Counted from the first letter of the stretch, positions 25,905-34,687 are shown. The stretch is 64,000 bases of DNA from Actinomycetes bacterium (GCA_023392635.1 JAEVYS010000006.1:25113-89112), one strand, 5' to 3'. Notes: generated by a model not told the origin, from the sequence alone. A program made the numbers and translations.

Positions 25905-26270
25905 TCAGGACTGCTCGCCGGCGGCGCGCTGGATCGACTCGTTCAAGCGGCGGCGCTCCTTGCTGATCCACGAGCCGTCGGAGTAGTTGGCCACGAAGGC
26001 CTCGACGAACTCGACCGGGTCGTCACCGACGATGCCGCGGATCGGCACCCCGTCGGCAGCGCTCTCCTCGAACAGGCCGACCAGGTCGCCGTACATCCGC
26101 AGCAGTACGTCGCCCGCGGCGACACCGCCGGCGTACATCAGGTAACGCTCGATCGCCTCGGCGGCCGCCCGGTAGTTCTTCGGGAGCTGCCTGATCCGTG
26201 CCTTGTACTGCCGGTACTGCTTCTTCTCCTCCAGCGAGCCGGTGACCAGCTCGAGCCACTTCGCGGCCAT
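25905..26270 (-). CDS. DUF1048 family protein
   Basis: 121 aa. The opening KWLELVTGSLEEKKQYRQYK with a later LPKNYRAAAEAIERYLMYAG is characteristic of DUF1048, small helical proteins found between PadR regulators and ABC efflux genes in actinobacteria and firmicutes. Role unknown; probably an accessory to the regulator or transporter. GAGGAGG lies upstream of the ATG, and its start is 2 bases from the PadR stop. Confidence 0.85.
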   Translation of the reverse strand: MAAKWLELVTGSLEEKKQYRQYKARIRQLPKNYRAAAEAIERYLMYAGGVAAGDVLLRMYGDLVGLFEESAADGVPIRGIVGDDPVEFVEAFVANYSDGSWISKERRRLNESIQRAAGEQS

Positions 26271-26272
26271 CT

Positions 26273-26602
26273 CTACCTGCCTCCTCGGTGGAGCTGGTCC
26301 AGTCGGTCCGAGAGGAAGCTCCACGTCCTCCAGAACTCTTCGAGTTCGTCCCTCCCCCGCTGGTTGAGGGAGTACACCTTGCGTGGCGGGCCCTTCTCCG
26401 AAGGAATCCGCTCCACGTCCACCAGGCCCTTCTGCTCCACCCGGACGAGCAGGGCGTAGACGGTGCCCTCGGCGATGTCGACGAAACCCTGCTCGCGCAG
26501 CCGGGCGGTGATCTCGTAGCCGTACGCCGGCTCGGCGGCCAGGATCGCAAGGACGATGCCCTCCAGCGTTCCCTTCAGCATCTCCGTGATCTGCTTGCCC
26601 AC
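26273..26602 (-). CDS. PadR-family transcriptional regulator
   Basis: 109 aa, the normal size for the small PadR class. The winged-helix domain is clear: EGIVLAILAAEPAYGYEI, EGTVYALLVRVEQKGLV, then RKVYSLNQRGRDEL, followed by a dimerisation helix. It starts with GTG at 26602. It is the first gene of the efflux operon and probably represses it until an exported drug binds. A palindromic candidate operator overlaps the promoter just upstream. Confidence 0.92.
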   Translation of the reverse strand: MGKQITEMLKGTLEGIVLAILAAEPAYGYEITARLREQGFVDIAEGTVYALLVRVEQKGLVDVERIPSEKGPPRKVYSLNQRGRDELEEFWRTWSFLSDRLDQLHRGGR

Positions 26603-26633
26603 GGCCCGCTTCCCATCTACTCAGCATCACTGA

Positions 26634-26671
26634 CTACCAGTAGATAGTAACACTGAATAGCTGCAGCGCAA
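26634..26671 (-). promoter_or_regulatory. Promoter and candidate PadR operator for the efflux operon
   Basis: On the minus strand, a -35-like TTGCGC (26666-26671) and -10-like TACTAT (26644-26649) are 16 bases apart. Directly downstream of and touching the -10 is CTACTGGTAG (26634-26643), an inverted repeat CTAC/GTAG with a 2-base spacer. A bound PadR dimer would block this promoter. The region is notably AT-rich for the window. Confidence 0.5.
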
Positions 26672-26717
26672 GAGGGCGGCCGGCGGGAGGGCCGAGCGGG
26701 GGCCCGGCACGCCGGCG

Positions 26718-27941
26718 CTACACCCGCGCGGGGTGCGGCTTGCCGGACGGGGCGGCGTCGACGAGGTCGTGCCGTACGGCGTAGCGGGCACGCAGCCGGG
26801 CGTCCTGTCGGATCCGGTACCGCTCCCCCCGCGCCGTGCGCAGTGGAAGGGTGCCAGGGATCCGGTCCATGAGCCCGTTCACGCCGGAGAGGAGGGGGCC
26901 GACCCCACGGATGAGCCAGGTCAGCCGGGTGGGCGGGATCCCCAGCTCGTCAGCGATCCCGTCACCGAGGAACGCCCGCTCCAGCGCGTGAACCACGGGC
27001 GGCGCCGCGCGATGCAGCGGCCGGGGCAGCAGCTGCTCGATCTCGGCGACGAGGAACTCCCGGTTGATGGCGGCGACCAGGTCGCGGCAGTAGTCGTCCA
27101 CCTCCGGGCGGGTCAGCAGGTAGAGCTGCTCGAGCGCCTCCTGGTCGGCCCGGTCCTTCGCCAGCAGCCCCGGCTCGATGCCGAGCAGGTGGCCGATGTA
27201 GCGCCAGCGGGCGTAGTAGGCGCTCACCTCGTTCGGGAGGTACCGGGCGCCGATCGCCGCCATGCCGCGCAACGGGATCAGGCAGAACTCGACCAGGGTG
27301 TACGCCAGGTAGGCCTGGCAGATCGGGACGCCCCAGGCGTCCTCGTCCCAGCGGGGGTCGTCACGGAGCGCCGCCCGCACCAGCGCGTGGATGATCCGTA
27401 CCCTCACGGTGAGCTCGAAGCCCTTGCCGAACCGCGTCAAGCCGCCGGTGGCACTGGCCTCGACGAGCCAGGAGGCCACCTCGATCGTGCGGACCCCGGC
27501 ACTCTCGACATAGCGGCCGGTCAGCTCGAGAGGGCGGGACGCGGCCGAGTTCGCGTAGCCGCTGACCAGGGAAGCGGCGCCCAGCACGATGCCGCCCTGG
27601 CGGGTGTAGCGGGCGACGTAGCGGCACGCGTCGTCGATGGCGTCCAGGTCGACCCACGCCGGCACCGACTCGAGCTCGGCGAAGAGCGCCACGAGCGAGG
27701 CCGGCGGATCCTGGACCGCGTCGACCCCCTCGCGGCAGGCCGTGCGCAGCATCCGCATCGCACGGCCCTTGCCGATCACCTCAGCATCGGCGACGAACGC
27801 GTCGGCGAGCGGATCACCGCGCCACATCGCTGCGAAGTACTCCGGCGCCAGGTCCGGGAAACGCCTGCGCGCCTCCCCTGCCGCACGCACGCTCGCAGGA
27901 AGTTCCGGCTCCCCACCGACGCCCTGAGCTGCTCGACCCAC
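26718..27941 (-). CDS. MpaB/Lcp-type DUF2236 oxygenase
   Basis: 407 aa, all-helical. DUF2236 (oxygenase MpaB family, related to latex-clearing protein Lcp) is recognised by RYTRQGGIVLGAASLV, the TGGLTRFGKG segment and LTVRVRIIHALVRA, where His185 is the likely proximal heme ligand and Arg180/182 line the pocket. Members are b-type heme proteins; few have known substrates (rubber for Lcp, a fungal mycophenolic acid intermediate for MpaB). It follows the small LuxR gene by 35 bases on the same strand, suggesting co-transcription with the caspase cluster, though the link may be accidental. Start is a GTG with a weak ribosome binding site. Confidence 0.8.
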   Translation of the reverse strand: MGRAAQGVGGEPELPASVRAAGEARRRFPDLAPEYFAAMWRGDPLADAFVADAEVIGKGRAMRMLRTACREGVDAVQDPPASLVALFAELESVPAWVDLDAIDDACRYVARYTRQGGIVLGAASLVSGYANSAASRPLELTGRYVESAGVRTIEVASWLVEASATGGLTRFGKGFELTVRVRIIHALVRAALRDDPRWDEDAWGVPICQAYLAYTLVEFCLIPLRGMAAIGARYLPNEVSAYYARWRYIGHLLGIEPGLLAKDRADQEALEQLYLLTRPEVDDYCRDLVAAINREFLVAEIEQLLPRPLHRAAPPVVHALERAFLGDGIADELGIPPTRLTWLIRGVGPLLSGVNGLMDRIPGTLPLRTARGERYRIRQDARLRARYAVRHDLVDAAPSGKPHPARV

Positions 27942-27976
27942 TCCACCACCCTAGGCGCGGCCCTGTGGTGGCACCA

Positions 27977-28498
27977 TCAGCGGACCGAGGTCCTGGCCGC
28001 CGGCGCCCAGGAAGCGAGGAGCCCCTCGGACCGCGCCCGCTCGACGGCGAGCAGCCGGTCGTGGACTCCCAGCTTCCGGTAGATGTGTTCCAGGTGCTTG
28101 CGCACGGTCTTGACCGTGATCCTCAGGCGGCGTGCGATCGCGTCCGCGGTCAGCCCCTGGCTGAGCATCTCCAGCATGGTGTGCTCCCGGGGGGTGAGGG
28201 AGATCCGCCCGGGCGGGTCGGCAGCCCCGGGCGCTCCCCTGGCCATGAAGCGTCTGTGGATGGCGGCGAGAACGGAGAGCAGCTGCGACGCCACCTGCTC
28301 CTCGGCCCCACCGAAGTCCAGTTCGCTGCGCCACAGCACGACACCCGGGATCGGGACGTCCGTCGCCGGGCCGGTCCAGATCACGCCGCTGCACGGGATC
28401 ACCCGCCCGGCGTCATCCCGGACGAGCAGGCCCAGGACGCGGCCGTGGCCGGCCGCCTCGTCACCGGCCATCTCCACCACAACGCGTAGATCCGACAT
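27977..28498 (-). CDS. Small LuxR/GerE-type regulator
   Basis: 173 aa. The C-terminal helix-turn-helix (about 100-160) reads SLTPREHTMLEMLSQGLTAD then AIARRLRITVKTVRKHLEHI. The N-terminal 95 residues form a small beta-rich sensor-like domain without a receiver Asp pattern. GGGGGA precedes the ATG. Same strand and close spacing (55 bases) to the short gene upstream make it the probable regulator of the caspase-containing cluster. Confidence 0.85.
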   Translation of the reverse strand: MSDLRVVVEMAGDEAAGHGRVLGLLVRDDAGRVIPCSGVIWTGPATDVPIPGVVLWRSELDFGGAEEQVASQLLSVLAAIHRRFMARGAPGAADPPGRISLTPREHTMLEMLSQGLTADAIARRLRITVKTVRKHLEHIYRKLGVHDRLLAVERARSEGLLASWAPAARTSVR

Positions 28499-28553
28499 CT
28501 TCGATCCCCCTTACGATGCAACCCGCCCTCGCATGCCCGTGCTGATGCCGGGC

Positions 28554-28898
28554 TCACCCCCGCATCGGATAGTGCAGGCCACGGTCGTCGGCACGCAGTA
28601 CTGCCGGTTCGGCGAACGGTTCGCCCGCCACGATGATCCGGACCGGGACTTCCGGCACAACCTGCGGGTCCCCGGCAGCCACGATGTCGGACCGTTCCTC
28701 CACCGTCACCCGTCCGCCGCTCAGGGAGCGAACCCGCCGCTTGAGCAGGGCGAGGAAAGCGGTGCGCGCCGCGGGAGTCGCGAGGGCGTCCTCGAGGGCC
28801 TGCCGCACGGCGGCGGGGTCGAACGGGGAAAGGTCGGGCTCGCGCACCTCGGCCAGCGCGGCTGCGAGTGCCTCGTAGACCTCCGTGCCGTTGGACAC
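28554..28898 (-). CDS. Short helical protein of unknown function in the caspase cluster
   Basis: 114 aa, GTG start preceded by GGGAAGGGAGGGG. The first half is alpha-helical and acidic (ALAEVREPDLSPFDPAAVRQ), the second half has a few strands. No signal peptide or membrane helix. No known family. It begins 18 bases after the upstream gene's stop, so co-translation with that gene is likely. Its context suggests a partner or regulator of the caspase-like protein. Confidence 0.55.
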   Translation of the reverse strand: MSNGTEVYEALAAALAEVREPDLSPFDPAAVRQALEDALATPAARTAFLALLKRRVRSLSGGRVTVEERSDIVAAGDPQVVPEVPVRIIVAGEPFAEPAVLRADDRGLHYPMRG

Positions 28899-28916
28899 GA
28901 GCCCCTCCCTTCCCTG

Positions 28917-29396
28917 CTACAGCGCGGCCACGACGTACGGCAGCGCCTGCATACCGACCTGCGCCACCTTGCCCCAATCGACCGAGGACGCCACGTCGCT
29001 CACGGTGCTGCTCACCGTGTCCCAGGCGTCGGAGAACCAGGACTTGCTGAGGTCCACCGAGGGCTGGTAGGCCTTGCCCTCCTTCGAGGCCTGGATCGGT
29101 TCGACGGCCGCCTGCATCCACAGCCCCAGCGCCTTGGAGAACGTCGGGTCGGCCAGGTGCGGCCCCACGATCTCCTTGAGCTGGCTGATCGCCTGGTCCT
29201 TGGCGACACCCGGCGTGAAATCCTTGCCGATGCCGAACATCCCCATGACCTGGCTCACGGTCTGGCCGGCCACCCTCGGGTCGAGGCCGAACGCAGATGC
29301 CGCCGCGCCCGCGGCGCTCGGGAGGATGTCACCGATGAAATCGAAGAAACCCTTGTCGGTTGCAGAGCTCGCGCTCGCCGTTTGTGTGAGTGGCAT
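28917..29396 (-). CDS. Small amphipathic, Ala/Gly-rich protein next to the caspase gene
   Basis: 159 aa from the ATG at 29396, with AAAGGGAG 6 bases upstream. Two regions look membrane-active: GFFDFIGDILPSAAGAAASA near the N-terminus, and the C-terminal end (SSVDWGKVAQVGMQALPYVV). Between them is a more polar helical segment. There is no classical signal peptide. No family recognised. It lies 95 bases downstream of the caspase-like gene on the same strand. A pore-forming or membrane-binding partner of the protease is an attractive but unproven idea; a structural protein is an alternative. Confidence 0.6.
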   Translation of the reverse strand: MPLTQTASASSATDKGFFDFIGDILPSAAGAAASAFGLDPRVAGQTVSQVMGMFGIGKDFTPGVAKDQAISQLKEIVGPHLADPTFSKALGLWMQAAVEPIQASKEGKAYQPSVDLSKSWFSDAWDTVSSTVSDVASSVDWGKVAQVGMQALPYVVAAL

Positions 29397-29490
29397 TGCA
29401 CACTCCCTTTCCATGTTGTGTGGTTGATTGCACTTGTTGGAGCTGGCCATTGCACCAGAAATACACTTCCGCAGGGGAGAACCTGAACAA

Positions 29491-30489
29491 TCAGGCGCCG
29501 ACACCGAGGGAATTCAGGAATGAGTCGAAAGAATCGTCGACCGGTGAGGAGCCATCGGGGCCGACGACCGGTGCCGGAGGGGGGGAACCTTCGGCGTCGG
29601 CGCCCCCGAAGCCGATCAGCGTCTCGGTGAGCCAGCCACCGTGCGCCATCGGCGCCTCGATGATCGGCGTCTGCCGCATGTTGACGCTCTGCAGCCGTTC
29701 GCCGACCCGATCACTCAGGGCGCGGGCCGCCAGGTCGCCACCGCCGGCATCCAACTCGCGGCCCAGCGCCCAGGTGAAAGCCGACAACCCGTCCGTCGGC
29801 GGGCTGCCTGCGGCCGCCGTCTGGTCGGCGAGGCAGGCAGCGAACAGCACCCCGTTCAGCTCGGGGTCGCCCTCGCCGCCCTTGGCCGACGGCACCGCAT
29901 TCCTGCCGAAGGCGGCCGAAGAGAACTGCTTGGCGACGGCTCCCGTGTCCGAGGTTGCGGCACGTCCGAAAGACTTGAACGAGGTTGCCTGGGCGAGGAG
30001 GGCCAGGTCCTGGGCGGCTTGGTCGGGCGGCGGCTGCCACACCTTGGCACGAGCCGCCTGCAGGCCTCCCGGAGCGAAGAAGAGCTTCTCAAGACCACCC
30101 GAGTGACAAGCATCGATGACGCAGGTGAGGGTGCCGGGCGGCACCTGCTGGCTCAGGGCCACCAACTCGGTGTCCTCGAGGAAGGCGTCGTAGAGGCAGA
30201 GCACCTCGGTGTAGACCGAACCCTTGACGTAGCGATAGCCGTGCGAGGACTCGAAGTACACCACGCGGTCATCGGGACCGACCCCGGCGAACAGCCGGCC
30301 GAGTTGCGTCCGGACCTCCTGGAGCGTGGCCGCACTGTTGTGGAGGAGCGTGATGTCTCGTGGATCGAACCCGAAATGGGTGTGCAGCAACTGCTGGAAG
30401 CGCTGGGTGTCGGCCACGCAGCTGTTGAGGTTGTTCCGAGGATCGGGATAGGCATCTATGCCGACCAGAAGCGCTCGCCGGCTTGGCAT
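29491..30489 (-). CDS. Caspase-family (C14) peptidase
   Basis: 332 aa from the ATG at 30489, preceded by GGGGGA. The caspase-like fold opens with ALLVGIDAYPDPRNNLNSC. The catalytic His is 83 in VVYFESSHGYRYV (the usual SGHG is SSHG here) and the catalytic Cys is 128 in CVIDACHSGGLEK. The domain ends at about residue 250 and the remaining C-terminus is acidic and proline-rich. No prodomain, so activation is probably by partners or ligand. It lies at the head of a minus-strand group with two small unknown genes and a LuxR regulator, 450 bases after a CHAT-hydrolase pair. Substrate unknown. Confidence 0.85.
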   Translation of the reverse strand: MPSRRALLVGIDAYPDPRNNLNSCVADTQRFQQLLHTHFGFDPRDITLLHNSAATLQEVRTQLGRLFAGVGPDDRVVYFESSHGYRYVKGSVYTEVLCLYDAFLEDTELVALSQQVPPGTLTCVIDACHSGGLEKLFFAPGGLQAARAKVWQPPPDQAAQDLALLAQATSFKSFGRAATSDTGAVAKQFSSAAFGRNAVPSAKGGEGDPELNGVLFAACLADQTAAAGSPPTDGLSAFTWALGRELDAGGGDLAARALSDRVGERLQSVNMRQTPIIEAPMAHGGWLTETLIGFGGADAEGSPPPAPVVGPDGSSPVDDSFDSFLNSLGVGA

Positions 30490-30936
30490 GGGCGAGTCCC
30501 CCTTCTGTGGTGGACGTGCGGCAGGCTGGGTCGCGCGGCCGGTTCGCCGTGGACCCCGGGGCGCAGGCTCACCCGACTCGCGAGGAATTGGTGATTTCAG
30601 TGCGCCTTTCTGCGCCGTCGCTGAACTGCGACGAGACACACGCCGAGGGCTGGACGGCGTTGCCTGATCACTGGTTTCTCGACGAGGAGAGGGTGGTTCC
30701 GCGTCAATATTCACGCGATTAGTCTCAGCCGCTGGACCGGGAAAGTCCACTTCGCACAACGACGTACACGCCCCGATTCGGCAATGCGCAAGCCAGCAAA
30801 TTCGGGAGTGGGCGCAGCGATGTGACCCGGCTTAAGATCTTCAGCAACCCACCAGGTTCACGGCGCGCGCCGAAACCGTGCCCTCAGGACCGCTTGGGTT
30901 GCGTTCAGCGATCGTCGCGCCCGCCCGGCGTGCTCG
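30490..30936. other. 447-base intergenic gap, promoter region of the caspase group
   Basis: No convincing gene. The middle (about 30660-30850) is clearly more AT-rich than its surroundings, as expected of a promoter for the minus-strand caspase gene, but I could not fix -35/-10 boxes. The frame of the caspase gene stays open upstream to 30759, but that extension is Arg/Pro-rich and lacks a ribosome binding site. Confidence 0.4.
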
Positions 30937-32283
30937 TCAGCCCCTGGCGGCTGCCTGGGCTGCGCTCCAGGCCAGCCAGCTGAGTTCGGGATGCGCCAGG
31001 TCGGTGTGCGCACCGCCGGCCCCGGAGAGGGTGGCGATGACGGCGCTCCCGTCGACGTTGTAGACGGTGCCGGGTGCGAGGTCCGGGCGAGGCAGCTGTC
31101 CGGACACGAGCGGCGGCAGTTCCACCGCGCCGGTCCCCTGGATTCCGAAGGCACCGATCCCGCCGAACTTGGGCAGGTCGCCGCCCAGCAGGTACTGGTT
31201 CGCCAGCCCGACGGCGAGCGGGTAGTACTTGCCGACCGCGTAGTCCCACTGCGAGCGGGTCGCGACGATCGGGCCCCGCACGAACGACGGCCCGACGACG
31301 TCGGCGAAGTAGCCGCGCCCGCCGCCCACTCCGGCGGGCACCTCGGGGGCGAACGCCCACAGCGACACGGCCCCCTGTACCAGGAACATCGAGCTGACCG
31401 GACGCGGCGGTGGCGCGGGCAGCGGCCCGGGGCCACGGACCGCGCCGGAGACCACGATGGTGCCGAAGCTGTGCCCCATCAGGTGGACGCGGGCGTCGCA
31501 GCGGGCCATCACCGCCCGCAGCAGTCCCGCCGCCCCGCCCTCGCCGAACACCCGTGCCTGGTCCTTGGAGTGCCAGAAGGTCAACTGGCGCAGCGGTGCG
31601 AGCACGGCCTCCCGGAGCCGGGCGAACAGCCCGTCCCCGAGCAGACCACCGTTCCCGCCCTCGCCGGCGGTGGCCTGTGCGAAGGCCCGGGCCGCGTCCC
31701 AGCTCTCGCCCAGCAGTGGTGAGTCCCCGTCTCCTCCGGCACCGCGGGCGAGCGTCCGGTAGGCCGCGACCACATCGCCGGGCAGCCGGTCCGAGCGACC
31801 CGCGGTGCGTTCAGGGTCGATGCCGGCGGCGAAGGCGAGCACCGTTGCCAGCGCAGCCCGCGCGTCCCGCGACCCGCCGAGGAGCACGGCGTACTCGTCC
31901 ACCGCCCGCTCGACGGTGATCGCGTCGGCCGGATCCGGCCCGCCACCCAGCAGGCCACTCGGGGTGGCCTTGAGCTCGCGGTCGCTCCACGCCTTGCTGG
32001 GCCAGTGCAGGCCGATCAGGAACGGGGAGATGGCGTCGGCGGAGGTGTCGGGGTTGGCGGCGCCGATCCAGCTGTCGTACTGCCAGATCGCGTCGTCGAG
32101 ATCGCCCTGCCAGCCATGGCTGAGGATGAAGACGTCCGTCACGCCGGGAGCGGGACCGGCCAGGGCCGCGAGCGCGGCAGCGCTCGCCGAACTCCCGTCC
32201 GCGTCCGGGACCTCGGCGCCGGAGGCGTCGTAGCTGATCAGGTGGTACTGCTGGTTCGAGCCGGGGACGGTTCGCAGCGACAT
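30937..32283 (-). CDS. Alpha/beta-fold hydrolase linked to the CHAT gene
   Basis: 448 aa. Lipase/esterase signs: strand and oxyanion region VFILSHGWQG (residues 51-60), nucleophile elbow GHSFG with Ser272, and a probable catalytic His in GAHTDLAHPE near residue 425. The distance between oxyanion strand and elbow (over 200 residues) reflects a large inserted region (about 100-250). No signal peptide. AGGAGG lies 7 bases before the ATG, and the CHAT gene's stop is only 15 bases upstream, so the two form an operon. Substrate unknown; a lipase effector activated by the peptidase is one possibility. Confidence 0.75.
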   Translation of the reverse strand: MSLRTVPGSNQQYHLISYDASGAEVPDADGSSASAAALAALAGPAPGVTDVFILSHGWQGDLDDAIWQYDSWIGAANPDTSADAISPFLIGLHWPSKAWSDRELKATPSGLLGGGPDPADAITVERAVDEYAVLLGGSRDARAALATVLAFAAGIDPERTAGRSDRLPGDVVAAYRTLARGAGGDGDSPLLGESWDAARAFAQATAGEGGNGGLLGDGLFARLREAVLAPLRQLTFWHSKDQARVFGEGGAAGLLRAVMARCDARVHLMGHSFGTIVVSGAVRGPGPLPAPPPRPVSSMFLVQGAVSLWAFAPEVPAGVGGGRGYFADVVGPSFVRGPIVATRSQWDYAVGKYYPLAVGLANQYLLGGDLPKFGGIGAFGIQGTGAVELPPLVSGQLPRPDLAPGTVYNVDGSAVIATLSGAGGAHTDLAHPELSWLAWSAAQAAARG

Positions 32284-32298
32284 CGGACAGCCTCCTGG

Positions 32299-34446
32299 CT
32301 AGGGGGTGGGGGCGGCAACGGGAGCGAGGGCCGGATCGACCACCGTGTCGGTGTCGCAGTGGACGCCGTAGAGCAACCCCAACGGGTTACGGTGCTCGAC
32401 CAGGAAGCGCCGGCGCTGGTCGAGCACGACCTTGCCGAGCGCCTTGCCGGTGAACAGGTCGTCGAAGAACGCCTTCGCCCATTCGCTGGCGAACAGCCCC
32501 GGCGTCTTGGTCTCCGTGCCGATCACTCCGCGCGCACCCTTGGCGAGGAAGTACGGCACGAACCCGTCGTAGAAGATCGGCGTCAACTCGCCCGACTCGC
32601 AGGCGTTGATGAACACCAGGGGGTGCCCGCTGAGGGCGTCGCTCCACGGCGCGAAGACCTGCAGCTGCCCGAGCGAGACGCTCTGCGAACCGGTGAGGAT
32701 GAGCCTCGCCTCGGCCGGGTCCTGCGACGACGCCTCTGCGTGGCAGTAGAAGTAGAGCACCTTGTCGCTGGCTGTCGTGGCGAGGGCCTGCTGGATCAGG
32801 TCGTCGGCGCTGGTCCCTTCGGTGAGCCGGACGCCGCGCCCCTCCCAATAGCTGCGTTGGGCGGCCACGGGGCGCGAGGCCATGGTCTGGTCGATGCCGT
32901 CGTTGAACAGGGCGCGGACGGTCAGGTCGGGGCTGGACTCGATCCGCGGGTCCGGCGGTGCGGTGGTGATCTGCAGCATCGGCACCTGCTCCACCACGCA
33001 GCGCATCCCGATGAAGTTGTCCCACGACGGCGGAGTGTGGGCGTAGTCCTCGGTGAGGTACATCAGCGCCCACGGCACCGGGAATCCCTTGGACACCACC
33101 TGCAGGGTGGTGAAGTCGTCCCGCTTGCTCTCGGTCAGCAGCCACCGCCCCGCCGCGACCAGTTGTGGGGACGCGCCCGAACCCATGAAGATCGAGGTGA
33201 ACAGCAGGAAGCCCTGGAACGCGAGCTTGTCGAGGGCGGCGGCGTTGTCGTCCGGCGTCAGGTCGAGGTTGAGCGCGACGGCAGGGTTCTGGACCGTGCT
33301 CAGCAGCACGTTGCGCACGCCCGCGATCCGCGCGGCCAGCTCGTCCGGCGTGATCTGGATGTCGATCGGGTCGGGCGAGACCTGTGGCGCGATCAGCTGG
33401 TAGCCCCCCGCGGTCGGCAGGAACTGCATCGTGGCGGTGCGCTCCCCGAGCACCTCCGCTGCCGCGAGGGGACGGCCGTAGGTGTCCACCTGGGCGGCGG
33501 CGTCCGACCCGACGTCGAAGGTGACGTCGAGTCGCTGGAGGAAGTTGCCCTTCACATCCACGGTGACGGTCAGGGTAGAAGGGCCGGCGTGCAGCGCGAC
33601 GATCGTGAAGCTCGCCCGCTGGTCCGATGCCCCACTGCGCCGGACGGTGAGGACCTGCGGCTCGGCGGGAACGGTGAAGTCGCTGCTCACCAGCTGCACG
33701 GTGAGGTCGATCGACTCCTGCTCGTGCGCGATGGGAATGATGGCGGTGGCCACCGCCTGCGCGGTGGCGCTCCTTTCCCCGAAGAACACCTCGAAGGTGT
33801 GTGGCCGGCCCACCTCGAGGGTGCCGGCCGCCAGTTCGGCGTTCAGCCAGGTGTGGATGGTGTCCGGCCGATCGTCGGTGGCGGTCGGCTCCGGAGGCGG
33901 CGATCCGGGGGACGGCGGCTCGGCGGACGGCGCACCGCCGCCGTTCGTCGCCCCGCCCGTACTCTCGTCCCCGCTCGGAGGCGCGAGGTCGGGACGCCGC
34001 CCGGGGTGCCACGGTTCGCTCGGTCCCCCACCCAACAGCCCGCCACCGTCGGACTGCTGGTGTTGCCGGCTCTCCCCCGGCTCCTGCTGCTGTTGCTGCT
34101 GCTGGGGCTGTTGCCCCTGCTGCTGGGCAGCCTGCTGCAGGGCTGTGGTGACCTCGCCGGTGGCCTGGTCGATCTCGGGGTTCTCGCCGGCCCCGAACCC
34201 GAGACGCCCGGCGTCCACGTCGGCCTGGTAGCGCGAGGCAAGGCCTGGGTCGGCCATCAGGACGCGCGCGACCACGAGAGCCTGTTCGGTGAGGGTGCGT
34301 GCCGTCCGCCAGTCCGGGCGGGCGACCACGGCGTCGTACATGTCGACGACGGATTGGGGGAAGTCCTGTGCGATCCCGTCGCGTCCCTGCCGGAACAGGG
34401 TCGCGCACAAGACGACCTCCGTCGCGAACTCGTCGATCGATGGCAC
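32299..34446 (-). CDS. CHAT-domain peptidase with Gln/Pro-rich linker
   Basis: 715 aa from the GTG at 34446, which has GGAGGT 5 bases upstream. Residues 1-100 form a helical domain; 105-200 are a low-complexity Gln-rich then Pro/Gly-rich linker; about 200-330 a beta-sandwich-like region; about 350-700 a CHAT domain (clan CD, caspase-like) with His569 in LYFYCHAEAS and Cys616 in LVFINACESGEL. CHAT proteases cut protein partners when activated by sensors. There is no membrane helix. It is followed 15 bases later by the alpha/beta hydrolase gene, and a caspase gene lies further down the same strand. Confidence 0.82.
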   Translation of the reverse strand: MPSIDEFATEVVLCATLFRQGRDGIAQDFPQSVVDMYDAVVARPDWRTARTLTEQALVVARVLMADPGLASRYQADVDAGRLGFGAGENPEIDQATGEVTTALQQAAQQQGQQPQQQQQQQEPGESRQHQQSDGGGLLGGGPSEPWHPGRRPDLAPPSGDESTGGATNGGGAPSAEPPSPGSPPPEPTATDDRPDTIHTWLNAELAAGTLEVGRPHTFEVFFGERSATAQAVATAIIPIAHEQESIDLTVQLVSSDFTVPAEPQVLTVRRSGASDQRASFTIVALHAGPSTLTVTVDVKGNFLQRLDVTFDVGSDAAAQVDTYGRPLAAAEVLGERTATMQFLPTAGGYQLIAPQVSPDPIDIQITPDELAARIAGVRNVLLSTVQNPAVALNLDLTPDDNAAALDKLAFQGFLLFTSIFMGSGASPQLVAAGRWLLTESKRDDFTTLQVVSKGFPVPWALMYLTEDYAHTPPSWDNFIGMRCVVEQVPMLQITTAPPDPRIESSPDLTVRALFNDGIDQTMASRPVAAQRSYWEGRGVRLTEGTSADDLIQQALATTASDKVLYFYCHAEASSQDPAEARLILTGSQSVSLGQLQVFAPWSDALSGHPLVFINACESGELTPIFYDGFVPYFLAKGARGVIGTETKTPGLFASEWAKAFFDDLFTGKALGKVVLDQRRRFLVEHRNPLGLLYGVHCDTDTVVDPALAPVAAPTP
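34067..34142 (-). repeat. CAG-rich tract coding the Gln-rich linker of the CHAT protein
   Basis: Runs of CTG/TTG on the plus strand encode poly-Gln stretches (up to seven Gln in a row) in the minus-strand CHAT gene. Such triplet tracts are prone to length change in replication. Reading frame is kept. Confidence 0.6.
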
Positions 34447-34674
34447 TGCGCACCTCCGCGTGACGCCGCCGGCGTCCCGGTGAGGGGTGCTGCGGAAGAG
34501 GCCGGCCGAGGAATTCCTTCGATCAGGATGGTGGCTGCGCGGGGCGCCGGCCCAGTAGCTCAATTTCCCCCTGCCCGCGGCCGGCCGGACGGACGCGCCG
34601 AGCGCGGCCGGCGAGGCACTGATCCGACCCCGGCGTGACCCCGATCACACCCTCCGCAGCGGTCGGCCCAACGG

Positions 34675-34680
34675 TAGGCT
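34675..34680 (+). promoter_or_regulatory. Candidate -10 element, leaderless start of the small membrane protein gene
   Basis: TAGGCT (TANNNT) ends 7 bases before the ATG at 34688, with no ribosome binding site between. It would start a leaderless mRNA. No clear -35. Confidence 0.4.
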
Positions 34681-34687
34681 CAGTCCC

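Noticed and set aside
34067..34142. CRISPR-like or tandem repeat array
   Set aside because: It is a triplet tract in frame within a coding gene, without unique spacers.
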